From the NCBI GenBank assembly GCA_002633005.1, contig NMRA01000048.1:1211277-1275276 (forward strand): a stretch of DNA of 64,000 nucleotides, written 5' to 3'. The notes under the pieces are model-generated. The model made no database searches. It worked only from the letters and a program-made list of their open reading frames with translations, and was not told the origin of the DNA. This DNA is from Phoronis australis. Taxonomy: Eukaryota > Phoronida > Phoronidae. Below, piece by piece: positions 1-14,818 of this stretch (its first letter is position 1; each line of letters opens with the position of its first letter). A program made the translations under genes and the position numbers.

Positions 1-3000
1 TGACTTCAGGGTAAGTTTTCTTCCTCTCATATCATGATGGTGGACATGGTCATCCCCAGGAGAGTTCATTATGAATGTCCCACGTTGAGCTCATTTTGAT
101 TTTCTATTGGGCAATGGAAAATCCATCCTTTGGAACATGCTCATTTCAAATCAATGATTGATAATCTAAAGCTGATATTCGCCATTGTTTTCTACACAGT
201 GTGTTTTGTTCCAGGTGTTCCAGTTGAATCAATAATCCAACTATGAGTGATGGTGTAGCTGTTTGAAGGTATGGAGATAAATAATGTCTAGCTCTACCTT
301 TGTCTGTCTTCCTGGAAATGTCCATTAAAAGTGTGAAAATCAGCACATGGTGTTGTGACTATCATAGCTTTAGTTGTTTATAATCTGGGTGGAACTTAAA
401 TTTAAGTTTGTGTGGCATGTTCTGGGTCAGTGGGGGTCACAGGTTTAGTTGATCTCATCTTGCACAGTTTCCTGAGGCGTCAATTAAAAGACAACTTTTA
501 AAAGTTATGCGCAACATTGGTTGGGTCTAGTTGGATGAGATTTGTCTTAAGAGTGAAGCGTTGAATTTTTGTTAGGTTTGTTTTGGCTCTTGCTATTTCT
601 CTTAGTCTATGGCGATCATGCATAATTTTCTTCTTGAGACTCTGGGTTGTAGTTTTAATCAACATCAGTCTATAGGAGGCATTCGTCTATGACGTAAATC
701 ATGAATAGATTTTTATTCTTGGTGCTTGTGCAGTGTGCACCCCGGCTCTTTTTGATAGTGTGAATAGCATATTGTTTGTGTCTAGTTGCCATGTTCAGGT
801 GTTTTAACCCGTTTGGCAACTAATGTGAGTTAGGTGTCCTAAAGTTACCAAAATAGCTTCATGCAATATTACCCTAAGGACCAATAGGGTACCTAGAATT
901 AACCGCATATTTTCCTTGAGTTATGACGCTCTGGCACTTTGAAGAACCAGTGTTGTACTAATGTACTCATTCATGAATGATGGATAAAAGGTTTAGCAAA
1001 GGTAGTGATTATACCAAACTTTAGTAAAATATTTACTGTGTATTGTACAACAATTCTTCACTTGTTTTGTTCAAAAATAATTGTCAAATTATCACGTCTC
1101 TGTTTTTCTACGTCCAGTACTTTGCTGCTCATCTTAGATGGCTATTTGTGTTGAGAAATGAGGCAAAATAAAAGTTCACTTGTTTGCCATTTTGTTTGTT
1201 AACTTCAGGTTCTAATTTACAGTACTCCTTGGTGCTCTGTTAGTCACAACCTCACAGTTCGGGTTTTTATGTTTATTTCGAAAATTGTACTGTAAAATAA
1301 TTGGTGTCAAGCTCAGAAAATATTATATAAATATAGCTGGACGTAAAAACTGTAAATTTGATATTAGTATATATATTTACATAATTTACATATGCATTTG
1401 AATATGCATATACAAATGTACTAAGAATTTCAGAGATAAGTTCAATATTGTCCTTATAAATGATGAAGGTCACTGTTCTGTCAGACAAGACATCATGTCC
1501 TGTCTGATGCGCTTCTGGTATTCTGTATCACAGTAAAATCTCACCAGTTTTGGACAAAAATAACTGCCAAAACTTATATTTTTTTCATTTTTCAAAGACA
1601 TCCAACGTTGTTGTGAATGGCCACATTTCTAAGAATCATCTGATTAGCTATGGTATAGATCTTTTGTATCATTTCTTGTTACACATTGCACTGTGCTATG
1701 TTCAACTTACTAAATGTTCACAATCAATTCTTACTTGTCAATGGTCAACCCACGTCTCAAATTTAAACAAATCCAATTCTTGCCTTCCGCATTGATTGCT
1801 CTCCCATGCCGTGAGGTACGAAACAGCATTCCAGGTATGGCAGGCAGGTCAGCAGCCTCGCTTTCGCTCCCATGGAGATTCACATGTTAGCATCTGTCGT
1901 CTGAATACTTTAACTCATGCCAGGAAAGTATCATAGCTGTGCCGCAGGCTGCAATCTGGTTCAAGGAAGTGGGATAACTTGGATCAGTATTCATGGATGT
2001 GGGATGTCACATGTCACCCCTTCCTGATGGTTCTGGAGGACATAAATATCAAAACCCATCGTCCGTCGCAGAGCGCCACCGTTGTGCAATCAATATAATC
2101 TTACCTCACAGCAGGGAAGAGCAGGAGTCTGCTATATGAGAATTATTTTGTCCTGATGACCACTTCCCAATAATCTTGTTAATGCGCTGCAGTTCTTGAA
2201 GCCTGACAATAGCAATATTGTCTTGTAATATATTTATTTATTCCTTTATTTAATGCCTTTCGTTTCTCACCAGTTTTTGTAATGCAGGAAATTCTAGATT
2301 TCTACCTGTTGGGCTCTAAATTGAGAAAACTGTAGTGTATATACGGTGCCCAAACATGTCATAAAAAGTACTCTGGATCTTAATACCTCAAAATGGTTTT
2401 ACTGGGAAGTAATGGGGTTTTTCCTATTCCTGTTATCCCGAAGTTTTTGTCGCGAGACACAGAAGTTATGGAGAGCATCACAGCCTACTAATTGCAGAGA
2501 AACGATAATTAGGTTTTTTCAGACTCTGCACAGCTGACTTACTAAGGTTGGTTGGTACAATATTTGTCAATTTTCATGTACATTTTAACATGAAAATACA
2601 AGTTTATGCAACCAGTTTCCCTCCATATCCAATCCTTGTCTTTGGTAATGAAATATTAAAGTACTAGAAATACTTTTCACTGGTGTAAAACCATGTAGAG
2701 GTATTAATCGAATATTAAATTCCTTGTATCTACTGCGATGGGAAGAAGACACCCATTCTTGCTTTGACAGTTATTAAATGTGGTATGTTTGTAGCAGCAG
2801 TTATTTACTCATATGCAGACAGTCTAGCACTGATGTGTTGATGTCAGCTCAGCTTCCTTTTGTATCTTTCATTGGTACAAGGAGAACACTACTCTTGAAT
2901 TCCACTCCTTCAGCATTTCTGAAGGGGTGTACAAGCCCTTCAGTTTTGATTAAGGTCCCCCATCAGCCACCGGTGCCTAGCAACAGTGTTTCTCTCAGCT

Positions 3001-5052
3001 GGCTAATTAACCTCTGTATAAAACTGATTGCCTATTTCCACAATCCAGATACTGTTTTATATACATCAGATAACCTAGGGTAATGTTTATCAGATTTGTC
3101 TTTGGTCTGTAGAGTCTGCCAGCTTAAGGTACTTTAGGAACTTTAGTGCAGCATTTTATTCTTACCCAGATGATAAGCTGGCTGTGTTGATTGGAACCTG
3201 TGGGTTCACTGTTGTAAGTGAAGTAACACTGCTTTTCACAGCTTCCAGCTGAATGCAATTTCACCGGGAAAAGATGTGGGATTTGAAATGTGTTTAGCCA
3301 CATTAAGACTCGATGTCCACCTTGTTTGTGTGATTTGAACTCAACTTGAGAGATTTTGCTATAGTGAGTACATTTCCATGTTTCAGTGTTAAACTATGAA
3401 CGGAATACTTGTGATTTACCTCCAGAACCAAGGGTGCATTCCATAAATGTAAGACTCTCGCAAGACACTTGAGGTCAGAAACGTTCTCTTATTGAATAGA
3501 AATCTGAATTTTCTCCTTTTTGCTGGCCACTTTGCTTACCGTATTTGCGAAACACTTGTCTTTACCATGGGATTTTGTGTGATCTTTTGGGAGGGGGTGT
3601 CAGTTGGGGGCGAGAGAGAGAGTAGGGTTACGGCATAGGAACTGTCAACTAAAAGAGGCTATACTGTACTCCATTCTCAGAATCTTACACGTACATCTTC
3701 AATTTCTCCCCATTCCCGGTAAATGTAGATTTCTAACTCATTTCTTCCCACCAACAAACAAACATAGAATGCAGAAGATTACATACACTGGGGGCATATG
3801 TTTCTCTGATCTTGCCTGATTTTTGCCGAACAATTCTGACTTCTGTCTGTTTACTTCCTGTTGCATTTTAAGCATGTGTTTGATGTGTGCTGACTGCTAT
3901 GGTGGTAAATGCAGTGATTTCAGGAAATGAACAGAACAGTGGTGAATCAAAGATAATAAATCTACAAAAACTGTTGGCGTGGAAGTCAACATAGACTTCG
4001 AAACGAATTTATAGGGAATTATTGTCTGACTGATACAGTGGCGACTTGAGATTTTTCCCATGTCGACAAACGCAATCTGAGGTCGCATTGGCGACATGCA
4101 GGTTGCCAAATTGAGCACTGTTTGTATAGTGGTCATTTATAATGTTATAAAATCGTAATTTAATGAGTATTATATTATTTTCGTGCAAGTTTTAACTGGA
4201 CTTACTATTCATTAGACAATTTCATGTAGACGCTAGGTTATGGTAACTATGATAACTATAGTTTTGTGTAATATACTTCTGTTGTTACCCATCTATCATT
4301 TTTACAACAGAAGAGTAAAACGGCTGTCATACAAAACTAGTTAAATCCTATTTAACTCCATAACGTTTTGAGCATCAAAAATGTGTGGCTTGTTGTTGTT
4401 TTTTTAAGCATCAAGCGAAAACTGTAATTAAAAATATTGCTTCATCTACTTTCTTTGCAGTTGTCCTAATTGTGTCTGCAAGTGTTGACTTGATGATTAG
4501 AAATTGATTTTTGTTTAAAATCCGTCTCTTTGTCCTGTGCAACTTTATCTGTTAGCATAGGTAATGTTTGATCTAGTGATTCATACGGTGTATAGATTTG
4601 GACGTCATAAAACAGGAGCAATATAGTTTTCTTTTGTGGCTAAGTCTCACGGAATAATCATCGGACACTGTGGCTGCAAAGAAAAGTCAGGGAAGTGTGA
4701 GATAAGGTGAAATAATACCGCTGTTGTGACTATAGATTCCATATCCCTTCAGCTTGACACTGTTTTCATGGATGATGTCAAGTGTATGCAAATGGTAGCT
4801 CTCTCACAGTATGAGAAAAGATTTGTGTCTCTCTGATGCAGCTTTCTTGTGTTTTCTGATCGGGAGGAGGGGGGAGGGAACGTCTGATTGGCTGTCTGAA
4901 AAATTCATGTTTGAGTGGTAATAGGATGTTTGATCATATACACTGGGAATCTGCACCCTCACCCCCCAGGCAGATGTGCCCTCTTATCATGAGAAGCTTG
5001 TAAGTGGTCTGCTAAACATAACAGGACTTATCTGTCATCTGATAAAATCCAC
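1..5052. other. Upstream non-coding DNA, no gene recognised
   Basis: No open frame here resembles a known protein, and the frames that exist are short and often start on TTG or GTG. The window opens with a donor-like GGTAAGT at positions 9-15, which could end an untranslated 5' exon of the OATP gene, but nothing else supports that. A fragment of the dispersed short repeat family (CTCACCAGTTT motif) lies near 1530-1660. The rest is AT-rich unique-looking sequence. Confidence 0.5.
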
Positions 5053-5532
5053 TAGTGAACCCTACACATAGTGAACCCTACACATAGTGAACCCTACACA
5101 TAGTGAACCCTACACATAGTGAACCCTACACATAGTGAACCCTACACATAGTGAACCCTACACATAGTGAACCCTACACATAGTGAACCCTACACATAGT
5201 GAACCCTACACATAGTGAACCCTACACATAGTGAACCCTACACATAGTGAACCCTACACATAGTGAACCCTACACATAGTGAACCCTACACATAGTGAAC
5301 CCTACACATAGTGAACCCTACACATAGTGAACCCTACACATAGTGAACCCTACACATAGTGAACCCTACACATAGTGAACCCTACACATAGTGAACCCTA
5401 CACATAGTGAACCCTACACATAGTGAACCCTACACATAGTGAACCCTACACATAGTGAACCCTACACATAGTGAACCCTACACATAGTGAACCCTACACA
5501 TAGTGAACCCTACACATAGTGAACCCTACACA
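5053..5532. repeat. 16-bp tandem array, 30 perfect copies
   Basis: The unit TAGTGAACCCTACACA repeats head to tail for 480 bp with no visible substitution until the last copy runs into CACAGTC. The unit contains AACCCTA, which overlaps the animal telomere hexamer on one strand, but neighbouring units are not pure telomere repeat. Complete homogeneity points to very recent expansion or to assembly copying of a short array. Confidence 0.97.
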
Positions 5533-8500
5533 CAGTCTTTTGTTAGTGTGGGAGTGGCATCTGTTCACAAATATCAGCTGAGGAAGGCTCCAGTGATTTC
5601 TTGGAAATTCACTGCATTGAGCACGTGTCCTGACCTTTCAATTTCAGATGAGAAGTCTTGATGATTGACCAATCGGTGTGCTTAAACTCAGTACTAGTTA
5701 ACTGTTAGTTGTTCAGTCATTGGTCACGTTGGAAAGATAAGCTACCATCGGAAGCATGAGGGGTATGAACCATGAGGGGTATGAACCCTCGGAAATAGTA
5801 TGGTAATTCTTCTTTTAGTTTACTCCAAAATATAATTACCATTTCCTATTTTTCAAAGGCTGATTATGCTTGAACCTTACCATGTAGTGTTTTATGACTT
5901 CCACTCGTCATGCTTGTTATAGACTAAACTTGTATCAATCTTTATTTTGGGGTGAAATTTAACAAAATGATATTTCAGTTGTCCACTACGGTACTTTGTG
6001 CACTAAATAGTTGCTGGGGTCCACTCATTATTGTTTGGCTCATTTTTGATTGCAAAAATTTCGCGTTTATGTCTGCTGAAAAGTCTTTCAGTCAGATTGC
6101 AAATTGTATGTTATGAGTAATGCACACATTAACAGTCTGTTACATATTTAATTTTACATTAATATAACATTGCTATCATAGTGCAGTAATATTATCAAAG
6201 TAATGTCATTTCTTGGATGAGTTTTTACACAACAATCGCATTTATACACCGCATTTGAATTGACACTAGGGCATTCCTCCCTTTGGCTTTGAAGTATAGG
6301 GATTCACTTAATTTCAGTCACATTGACCTTTGGTAGAAAATTAACTGGAGAACAGTGACAGCAGTAAGTATCCTTGGAAAATATGATTTGAAAGAGCATT
6401 TAAGAATTCATGATTATCGGAATTCTTTATCAGATTCAGAGCTTTATTTTTCTATGCATTTATGGTGACTAAATCAATTGTATCAATCAATCAGCCAATT
6501 AACCAGTCTAGACTGTTTTAAGTGTAAGTGGTGTGACGCAACATGCCCTCATGAAATAGACATGAACTTCTTCTTAGGGTATATGGTATCAAATCTGGAC
6601 CAACCCTTTGTGTGAACTTCCTCTTAGGGTATATGGTATCAAATCTGGACCAACCCTTTGTGTGATACCAGGTCACCCTTATCAAGACACTCCTTTCAGG
6701 TATCCATGTCTCACATCCTATTTATAGGCCTAGTGGTTCCCAGTTTACCTGTGCAGGACCTGCCTCTTATAGTATATGGTATGATCTGAATAATTCATCA
6801 CCGATTGTCATGTCATTGCCAATGTTGTAAAACAGTTCAGCAGGTAAAGTTATCACAAGGTCTATGATGGTATGGTGCTGTTATCAACTGCCAGATATGA
6901 TTGGGATCAGTATTGTCGGCAGTTGTGAATAAAACCACCTGCTCAGTGTGGCCTGTGAATGGCTGTGTAGATTTCTAAGCTCACTTTGTGATTTTCAATG
7001 CAGTACAGGCTACAAGTTTTACAGGGTCATCATTTTCGGTATTGTTGGCAATGTTGACTGAGTAATTTCGTTTCTGGCTTTGTGAAGCCATAAAATATAT
7101 AAATGGACATAAAGGTTTTCCACTGGCCAGCTTCCAATGTCTGTCTTTGTTCATGCTCTGTACAAGGGTTCATTAGTTGTGTACAGTCAGTACAGCACCA
7201 TAACACCAAACAAGAACAGCCAGCTGGTGACTGGTTACTAATTGTTAATATTTTGTTTGATGGTTATTATATTGGCAGTATATGTATTTGGTTTCAATTT
7301 ATCCTTATATTTCCTGGATTCTTTACATTAAAAAAATCACTTATAATGTAAAGTGTACACAAAGCGAGTTGCCACCATGCCATACCACCTTTGTTTGTAT
7401 TAACTGTTAGCCTGCTCAAGAGTTTAATTTTCACATGTCTTTTTCTGGTACATCGTCATTTTACCAACATTGCAACCATTGGTTCATTTGTGCAGTTGAC
7501 ATTCTAGATTGCATTGGGGGCGGGAGAGATGGCAAGCACTCACAAAAACAATAAGGTATATGGCGTATAGTCATATTAGTGCCACCTTGCCATAACTTCA
7601 CTGAGCCTTAGGCCATTTCATACTAACATAACTCCTATCTGAGCAGAGCAAATTTAAATCGTTCATAGCGGCTTTGGTATTTAATGGACATCGAATTAAG
7701 TGATCGGTGACGCTGTCATCGAAGTCATCATCAGGTAACGCTGATGTATCGCGTGCACGCTGAGATTTTTGTAGTGTGACAATTTGAGTACATTTACATG
7801 TGCTAATTAACATAAAACTTATTTCTATTTAGATTTGTGAGTATTTGAGCAAAATATAAGCAACTATTAAAGACGTCACTTCCCTTAAATTGTTGACAAT
7901 AATAGTGGCCCCTGGTGATAACTTCGTTGGAACTGAAATTAACTGTTCATACCGCATTGCAGCGTCGACGCTGCGCTGTTAAATCTACCTGCTTTCTGCA
8001 AAGTTAACAGGCGCTATTAATTTCATACCACCCGCTACTCAACAAAACATCGACGCGTCGACTTTACTATGAAAGGGTCTTATAACTCTGAAGCTGATGG
8101 AAACTCAAACGCTTAACTTTGCAGTTAACCACAGTTAATATCAAAGCTTCGGTAGTAGCGAAGTTAACCGTAGGGGAAAGGGTGTTCTGATGAGCCCCTA
8201 TAATGACTCACCCTTGTGTTGTAAAGCTTTCTTGTTGAGCCTTGCAAGGTCCTCTCAAGCCAAGAAATCACTTTTACCAGGCACAAAATATTTTTTTGAC
8301 AGAAAGCACAGGTTTATGACATTTTTTTACCAACAGGGGGATTATGTGAGGATCACATAGGTGTACATTATCAAACATTATCAAAGTTAATGTCCGTAAA
8401 TTTTTATTTGAGAAGCCACATGTAGTAATTCTTCGCATATTAGCAAAAAAAAAATGTGACCGACAAGGGAAATTCTATTTCAGCAAAATTCTGCTCAGAA

Positions 8501-9580
8501 ATAAAGATTAAGAAAATTTTAGTGTAACAGTAGCATTGTTTGCACTTTGTACGTCATAAAACAATATTTGGTGATGTTTCCATTATCTGTAGCACAATAA
8601 TGCACTTTTGGTAAAATTGACAACATGGGTAATTATGCATGCTCTAAATATGGTGATTACGTATGCCCTAATATGCTAATTCTTCACCTGCTTAGCACAC
8701 AATATGGCAGACAAGTGAAATTCTGTTTTGTCAAAATTTTCTACAAATCTAAGAACATGTTTAACCTTTATTAACTTGGTTTGTATTGTGTAGATTTCAT
8801 GAAACAACATTTGGTAAAGCTCCTAATATTTAGACCAAGAAGTAATCAGCCTTCGGAAAAGGGAAAATAGTAATTTCCGCAATTGTTTTGTAAGAAATAA
8901 GTAGATAATGTAAGTGGAGAATTACATGATAGACCAACCTCCCCAGATCAATGCCACAGCTCACCAGCAATGCGTTCTATCTAGGACCAATATTTAGTAC
9001 TCCCAGGTTCTATAAATAGAAAACAGTAGATTCCCACCACATGACATGAACAGACAACTTCATGAGTGGATGTATGTTTGTGGTGGCCTGTGGCAACAGT
9101 TGCTATGATAGCCCACATTGTCTTCAGCTGCAGATGTCAGCAGCTTTTACTGATGTGCTGATACAGTGGGAGTTGGTGGGGATGTGCTTGTACATTTAAA
9201 AAGCAACGGAAAGGTGGGCTCTGCCTTTAAAACTGGTCTATTTATGGCAGGATGTCCTCATATTTCAGGTTTTGTTTTTGGTCGCGAATCTATAGTTTGC
9301 ACAGAATCTCTGTTTTTATTGTTTGAATAGCTGTGGTCTGACAATGTTGTTGCTCTGTCTGTCTTGCTTTGATCTTAATATCTAGTTTGGTTCCTTTGAT
9401 TTCTAAATATTTTATCTTCTTTCCGAAATACCCCAAGTAACTTATCATTGTGTTCCAAGTTACTTCCAGTTTGGGGTAGACAAATTTAATTGTTTTTTTT
9501 CTCAAGGTAGAAGTTTGTGCCGAACTTTAGAAATAGTCAATATTTAAGAATTGTAATGAGGAACATGGGGTCATTCACCT
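5533..9580. other. Non-coding DNA with dispersed repeat fragments
   Basis: No gene is recognised. Copies of a dispersed short repeat family lie near 8420-8600 and 8660-8830; both contain variants of CACAATATGGCAGACAAG or AAACAATATTTGGT. A 16-bp perfect palindrome, GCAGCGTCGACGCTGC, lies near 7962, with a second SalI/MluI-like palindromic cluster near 8050. Confidence 0.5.
6564..6663. repeat. 50-bp tandem duplication
   Basis: A 50-bp segment beginning GAACTTCTTCTTAGGG is repeated immediately downstream with one substitution (CTTCTTC to CTTCCTC). The remainder of the segment is identical. Confidence 0.95.
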
Positions 9581-10730
9581 TGGTGTTGCACATTGTAGTT
9601 ACCCATGAAAACATCAGTACCTATCTTCATTGGTGTTGCACATTGTAGTTACCCATGAAAACATCAGTACCTATCTTCATTGGTGTTGCACATTGTAGTT
9701 ACCCATGAAAACATCAGTACCTATCTTCATTGGTGTTGCACATTGTAGTTACCCATGAAAACATCAGTACCTATCTTCATTGGTGTTGCACATTGTAGTT
9801 ACCCATGAAAACATCAGTACCTATCTTCATTGGTGTTGCACATTGTAGTTACCCATGAAAACATCAGTACCTATCTTCATTGGTGTTGCACATTGTAGTT
9901 ACCCATGAAAACATCAGTACCTATCTTCATTGGTGTTGCACATTGTAGTTACCCATGAAAACATCAGTACCTATCTTCATTGGTGTTGCACATTGTAGTT
10001 ACCCATGAAAACATCAGTACCTATCTTCATTGGTGTTGCACATTGTAGTTACCCATGAAAACATCAGTACCTATCTTCATTGGTGTTGCACATTGTAGTT
10101 ACCCATGAAAACATCAGTACCTATCTTCATTGGTGTTGCACATTGTAGTTACCCATGAAAACATCAGTACCTATCTTCATTGGTGTTGCACATTGTAGTT
10201 ACCCATGAAAACATCAGTACCTATCTTCATTGGTGTTGCACATTGTAGTTACCCATGAAAACATCAGTACCTATCTTCATTGGTGTTGCACATTGTAGTT
10301 ACCCATGAAAACATCAGTACCTATCTTCATTGGTGTTGCACATTGTAGTTACCCATGAAAACATCAGTACCTATCTTCATTGGTGTTGCACATTGTAGTT
10401 ACCCATGAAAACATCAGTACCTATCTTCATTGGTGTTGCACATTGTAGTTACCCATGAAAACATCAGTACCTATCTTCATTGGTGTTGCACATTGTAGTT
10501 ACCCATGAAAACATCAGTACCTATCTTCATTGGTGTTGCACATTGTAGTTACCCATGAAAACATCAGTACCTATCTTCATTGGTGTTGCACATTGTAGTT
10601 ACCCATGAAAACATCAGTACCTATCTTCATTGGTGTTGCACATTGTAGTTACCCATGAAAACATCAGTACCTATCTTCATTGGTGTTGCACATTGTAGTT
10701 ACCCATGAAAACATCAGTACCTATCTTCAT
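9581..10730. repeat. 50-bp tandem array, 23 perfect copies
   Basis: The unit starts TGGTGTTGCACATTG and ends CCTATCTTCAT. It recurs at every 50 bp from 9581 (9631, 9681 and so on) for 1150 bp with no substitutions visible. It lies about 9.3 kb upstream of the OATP start codon, possibly in an upstream intron or the 5' flank. Unit identity implies recent amplification; true copy number may differ from the assembled number. Confidence 0.97.
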
Positions 10731-10732
10731 TG

Positions 10733-13700
10733 ATTTTATGAACCATGAAGTCTGTGTGTAGGTTAGAGTGATACAAAACTCAGTGTCCAATGTTTGAGAA
10801 ATATGTTGAACTTAAATCATCAAAGTTGTGACAATAGTCAAATGAAAAGTTACACTCATTTGAAATTTTACAGGAGAATTTTACTTTGTAATTGTTGGCG
10901 ACTTTCAAGGAAAGGAAATAGGAAATATTATCAACTTTTTCTACTAGTGTAGACATACTCGTCTACATCAAATGTGTTCAAGAACTTTCATTTTCAACAG
11001 TTTGAATTTGGCTTTGTAACTGGTATTTGTCTGGTTTGAAGAACATTAGCATACCACGAGGTAAAGTCACCATTGGTTTGTGTATGGATTCTAATCTGGA
11101 GGTGTGAATTTGCACAGTTAGGCACTGTACAAGCTCTTAAGGAGTGCAATGCATTTTCAGGGTGAACTTGCATATGTACAGTTATTGTTCACTTCTTTAG
11201 CTCACAATAGGGTCGGATGATGTGAAGGCTTGCAGTAAAATCTCACCAGTTGAATGCACAGTATGGTGGAGACATGATTTTTTTGTTTTGATGAAAGATC
11301 AGGGATGACATTGACTAGATATTTAATCATTTTGTTTTGAAGATTTTTACAAATGACAATGTTCTGAGAAATTATGGGCACTCGCACAATGTCAGAAGAC
11401 ATAATATATGTAAATCTTGAACCAGCGTGGAAATATCCATCGCAAGCATGCAGTGTGGCCAACAGGTGATGTGCAGACCAAACTTAAATATGTTTATATT
11501 GTTAGAAGACATTAAAAACTGAAGAAAAGTCACCTCCTCAAGAGTTTTTATTCGTGTACAGTGGCTATCTAGCTTAGCAGACAATATTCATTGTTTACGT
11601 GACTGTGTATGTGGCCATTGATTTCACCTGAGGAATTATGCAATGGTTACCATTGGAAGACATAATATATGCAAATCGCCCTGTCTTCTTTAAAATGATT
11701 TGAACAGTTTTCAACTCCTGCGTCAACTCAAAATTTTGCATTGGTGTTGTGAGTTAAAAAGTAATGAGCCAGCACGTCATTCTTGGCAGCAGAAGTGTTT
11801 CTGTGGTCAACCAGGTATCCTAACACCTGTAACATATGTTTGATTAAAAACATGATTGATAAGGTTTGGTTTGACAATGATAACCAATTTAAGGTTATAT
11901 TAATTGGCAAAAACTAGGAGCTGTCAACCAATGAAAGTATATTTATTTTGGAAAATAAAAAGATCAGGTATTCTGGAAATGTGTTTGTCGCTGGTCTGCC
12001 ATTAATATTTTTGTATCTACATGTTTTTAATTCAATTTTTCATTTTTTTGAAAAGTTCATTGGTATATCATAACGACCAATAGACTGACCTTACTCCATT
12101 TTCATTTGAAAATTCCATATGTGGACGGTTGGGAATTTGAGTTACGTTACATAGTTTGAGTTTTAAGCTAAGTTTTAATTTTTGAAAATAGCATTTTTCA
12201 ATGAAAAACAGTGGTAGAGCTTGGGAGACTGGAATTGAATCTCGATGATGTATGTTTAAGAAAAAATTCTTCAACAAACAAATTTTTAACAGCATTACCA
12301 TAAGAATGGCCATTAGGGCGTGGTACTGGTTTATAACTTTCATAATCTGTCCTAATCACATGATAATTGTGGGAAAAAAGCCTTTTCTGTTTTTCAAAGG
12401 CCAAATACCTTGCTTCAAATAACTAAGTAACTTCCCCCAAATGTGGTTTTATAACATCAGCACTGTACCTATTACCTGGTGGTTGACTAGAATTTTCCTT
12501 GTCTTTATTTTTGTTGAGATTATGACAGAATAAAACTGAATTACTCATTTTATGCTAAATAGGTGTATATTTACAGCTGATATCGCTGAAAAGTGGCAGA
12601 CGTAAATCTAGGTTTGTGGGTAAATAGTGCATATTTTCTAGCGACAGCTGCTCTACCACAAACTGGACTCTTGCTTTTTCGTAAATTCTTATTTGTTTAT
12701 CTTTATTGTTGGACTTCTAAACATTGCTGTAGCGAGACCCTTCTCAACTCAAGTGGTTTTAGGATGTATGACATTCATCATTTTTTACGTTGTACACCTG
12801 CATGGCAGTATTATCTGCTGATTTGTCACGTAGCACAGCTCGAGAGTTTCAATAAACCATGTTTGTTACCTACCTGTTTTATAATTAATGCAGTTTGATG
12901 TCAACGTGTTATCTATGATGCACTGTCTACTATCAGGTTTGACTTTTTGAACGCGCGACCCTTGCTCGGAGCGACCCTTTGTTGCAGGTAACTCACCCAT
13001 TTCTGGTGCTGTTTTTTTCTGGTCGTTTTCTTTTTTTTTTTGTCGTGGCTGTTTTTCATTGTGAGAATTCGTGTATGCGCATAACAGGAATGTTAGTTTT
13101 AAGTGCAGGATATCAAATTTCAGGATTTGCTTTACGTTACCTGGTTCACAAGTTAGAACAACTACTGTGTTACGATAAAATATCTCCAATTTTCCTGAAG
13201 ACACTGGCATGAATAGCTCTAAGAAAGATTCATTCTCTAATTGGATATAACATTTCCCAAGAATTCCATCCACACTTTGCAAACTACTCCTGGAATCGCT
13301 CACCTTGTACATCAATTTTTTTTCTTATTTAGCACACAATATAATTGGAGAATTTATATTTTATGTTATAAATAACTTTTGGTGAAGTTTCCAGTGTTTG
13401 CAGAAAAGTGGCAATTTTGGCATTTATTTTTGTGCGAAATGTGTGTAAAATTACCATAATGACATTATAACTGTTAATTTCATAATGTCATGTGATAGTG
13501 GTGTTCAGTGACACGCAGCTGTGTAATTCTAGTGAAAAAATCAATATTTTTTGTGTTTACAGTCTTGTTTTATTGTGGTTGCTTGCAGGTTTTGGCCATT
13601 GTCTGAAGGTAGTACTGTCATTTTTCAAACAGAAATTGTAGATACCATATGTTATGAACAGAAGTTTTTATTGCTTGCTGATAAGATAAATGAAAAATGA

Positions 13701-14818
13701 GTATTTCTGTGGTTGGTACATCTGTGAAAGGTAATTGCTTGTATTGAAAACATAAACAGTTCGTTTTAACTCTCGTCATTCGAAATTTTTGTCAAACATC
13801 AAGGTTTTGGTATTTTCTAACGAAGAAAAATTATTTATGAAAATGAAAGAATTCTCAGTAAATGGTATAACAGCAGGTATTTGATCATAGAATTATCATT
13901 TAGCGTCTGTTGATGATTCTGAAAATTATATCTGTATTCCACTTAACACTATCATACAGTTATTTTCTACTTATTTTTTTCATTTTCATCAAACACTCTT
14001 CCTTCAACAGGAATGACTGGAATTTGTTTGAAAAATTTCTAGATTAGACGTAATGATTTATTTTCTAAGCATTGTACTTGTACCATTTGAACCATCAAAT
14101 TCAAGACTACCCCAGGGATGTATTGAATTAGATGGTTGACTGGGGATTGACCCTTCTTGGTTCTTACATATCTATTACCATTTCACTCTTCAGGTATTGT
14201 ATCGGTATTACAAATGATGGTCAAACCTGTAAAAGACATAAATAACTTCCATGCAAATGATACTGGTAGAAACTCAAAAATTTCATAATGTAAATAAATG
14301 CATCTTTTTACCTAAGTCTTCTCTGATGTGAATTTACACATGCAGATATGCTTGGAAACCATCAGTCAGTTTAGTTTTCATACTAAGGACACTCATCCAG
14401 CTTGCATGTGTTAATGCATTACCTGTGAGCAAAGTTTTATAGATGGATAATAGATTCACGTCTTCTCTAAGAGTTAACAAAAATCTACACCAGGCTCTAA
14501 ATGATTCAGTAACACAACAAATGACTGTGAACAATTACATATCGTAAGTGTTTACTTTTTAGTCAGAAGAATGAATTCATGCAAACTTAAAATTGTGCTG
14601 TTGAAAGTTATGTGAGAAAATCGGAACAATCTGAGGGGCACCAGTTCTCTCTGTATTCTCTCACTGTGGATATTTTGTGGCAGTGTTTCCAGCCAGGGTA
14701 TAGTGCTACGGTATTGTTATGTACTGTAAGAAATTGTTGTTTTGTTGCTCCAGTGCTGCATATGGGAATGGAAATTCTGTTGCTGCCTGCCTATCTATGA
14801 ACAAGACTTTGTTTTATA
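10733..14818. other. Non-coding DNA, no gene recognised
   Basis: Only short frames are present and none has recognisable homology. Fragments of the dispersed short repeat family occur at about 11225-11420 (CTCACCAGTT, then GAGAAATTATGGGCA) and 13320-13470. Otherwise AT-rich sequence without visible structure. Confidence 0.5.

Noticed and set aside
9581-10730. CRISPR array
   Set aside because: Units are contiguous without spacers and the DNA is animal nuclear sequence; it is a satellite-type array. The same applies to the arrays at 5053 and 41631.
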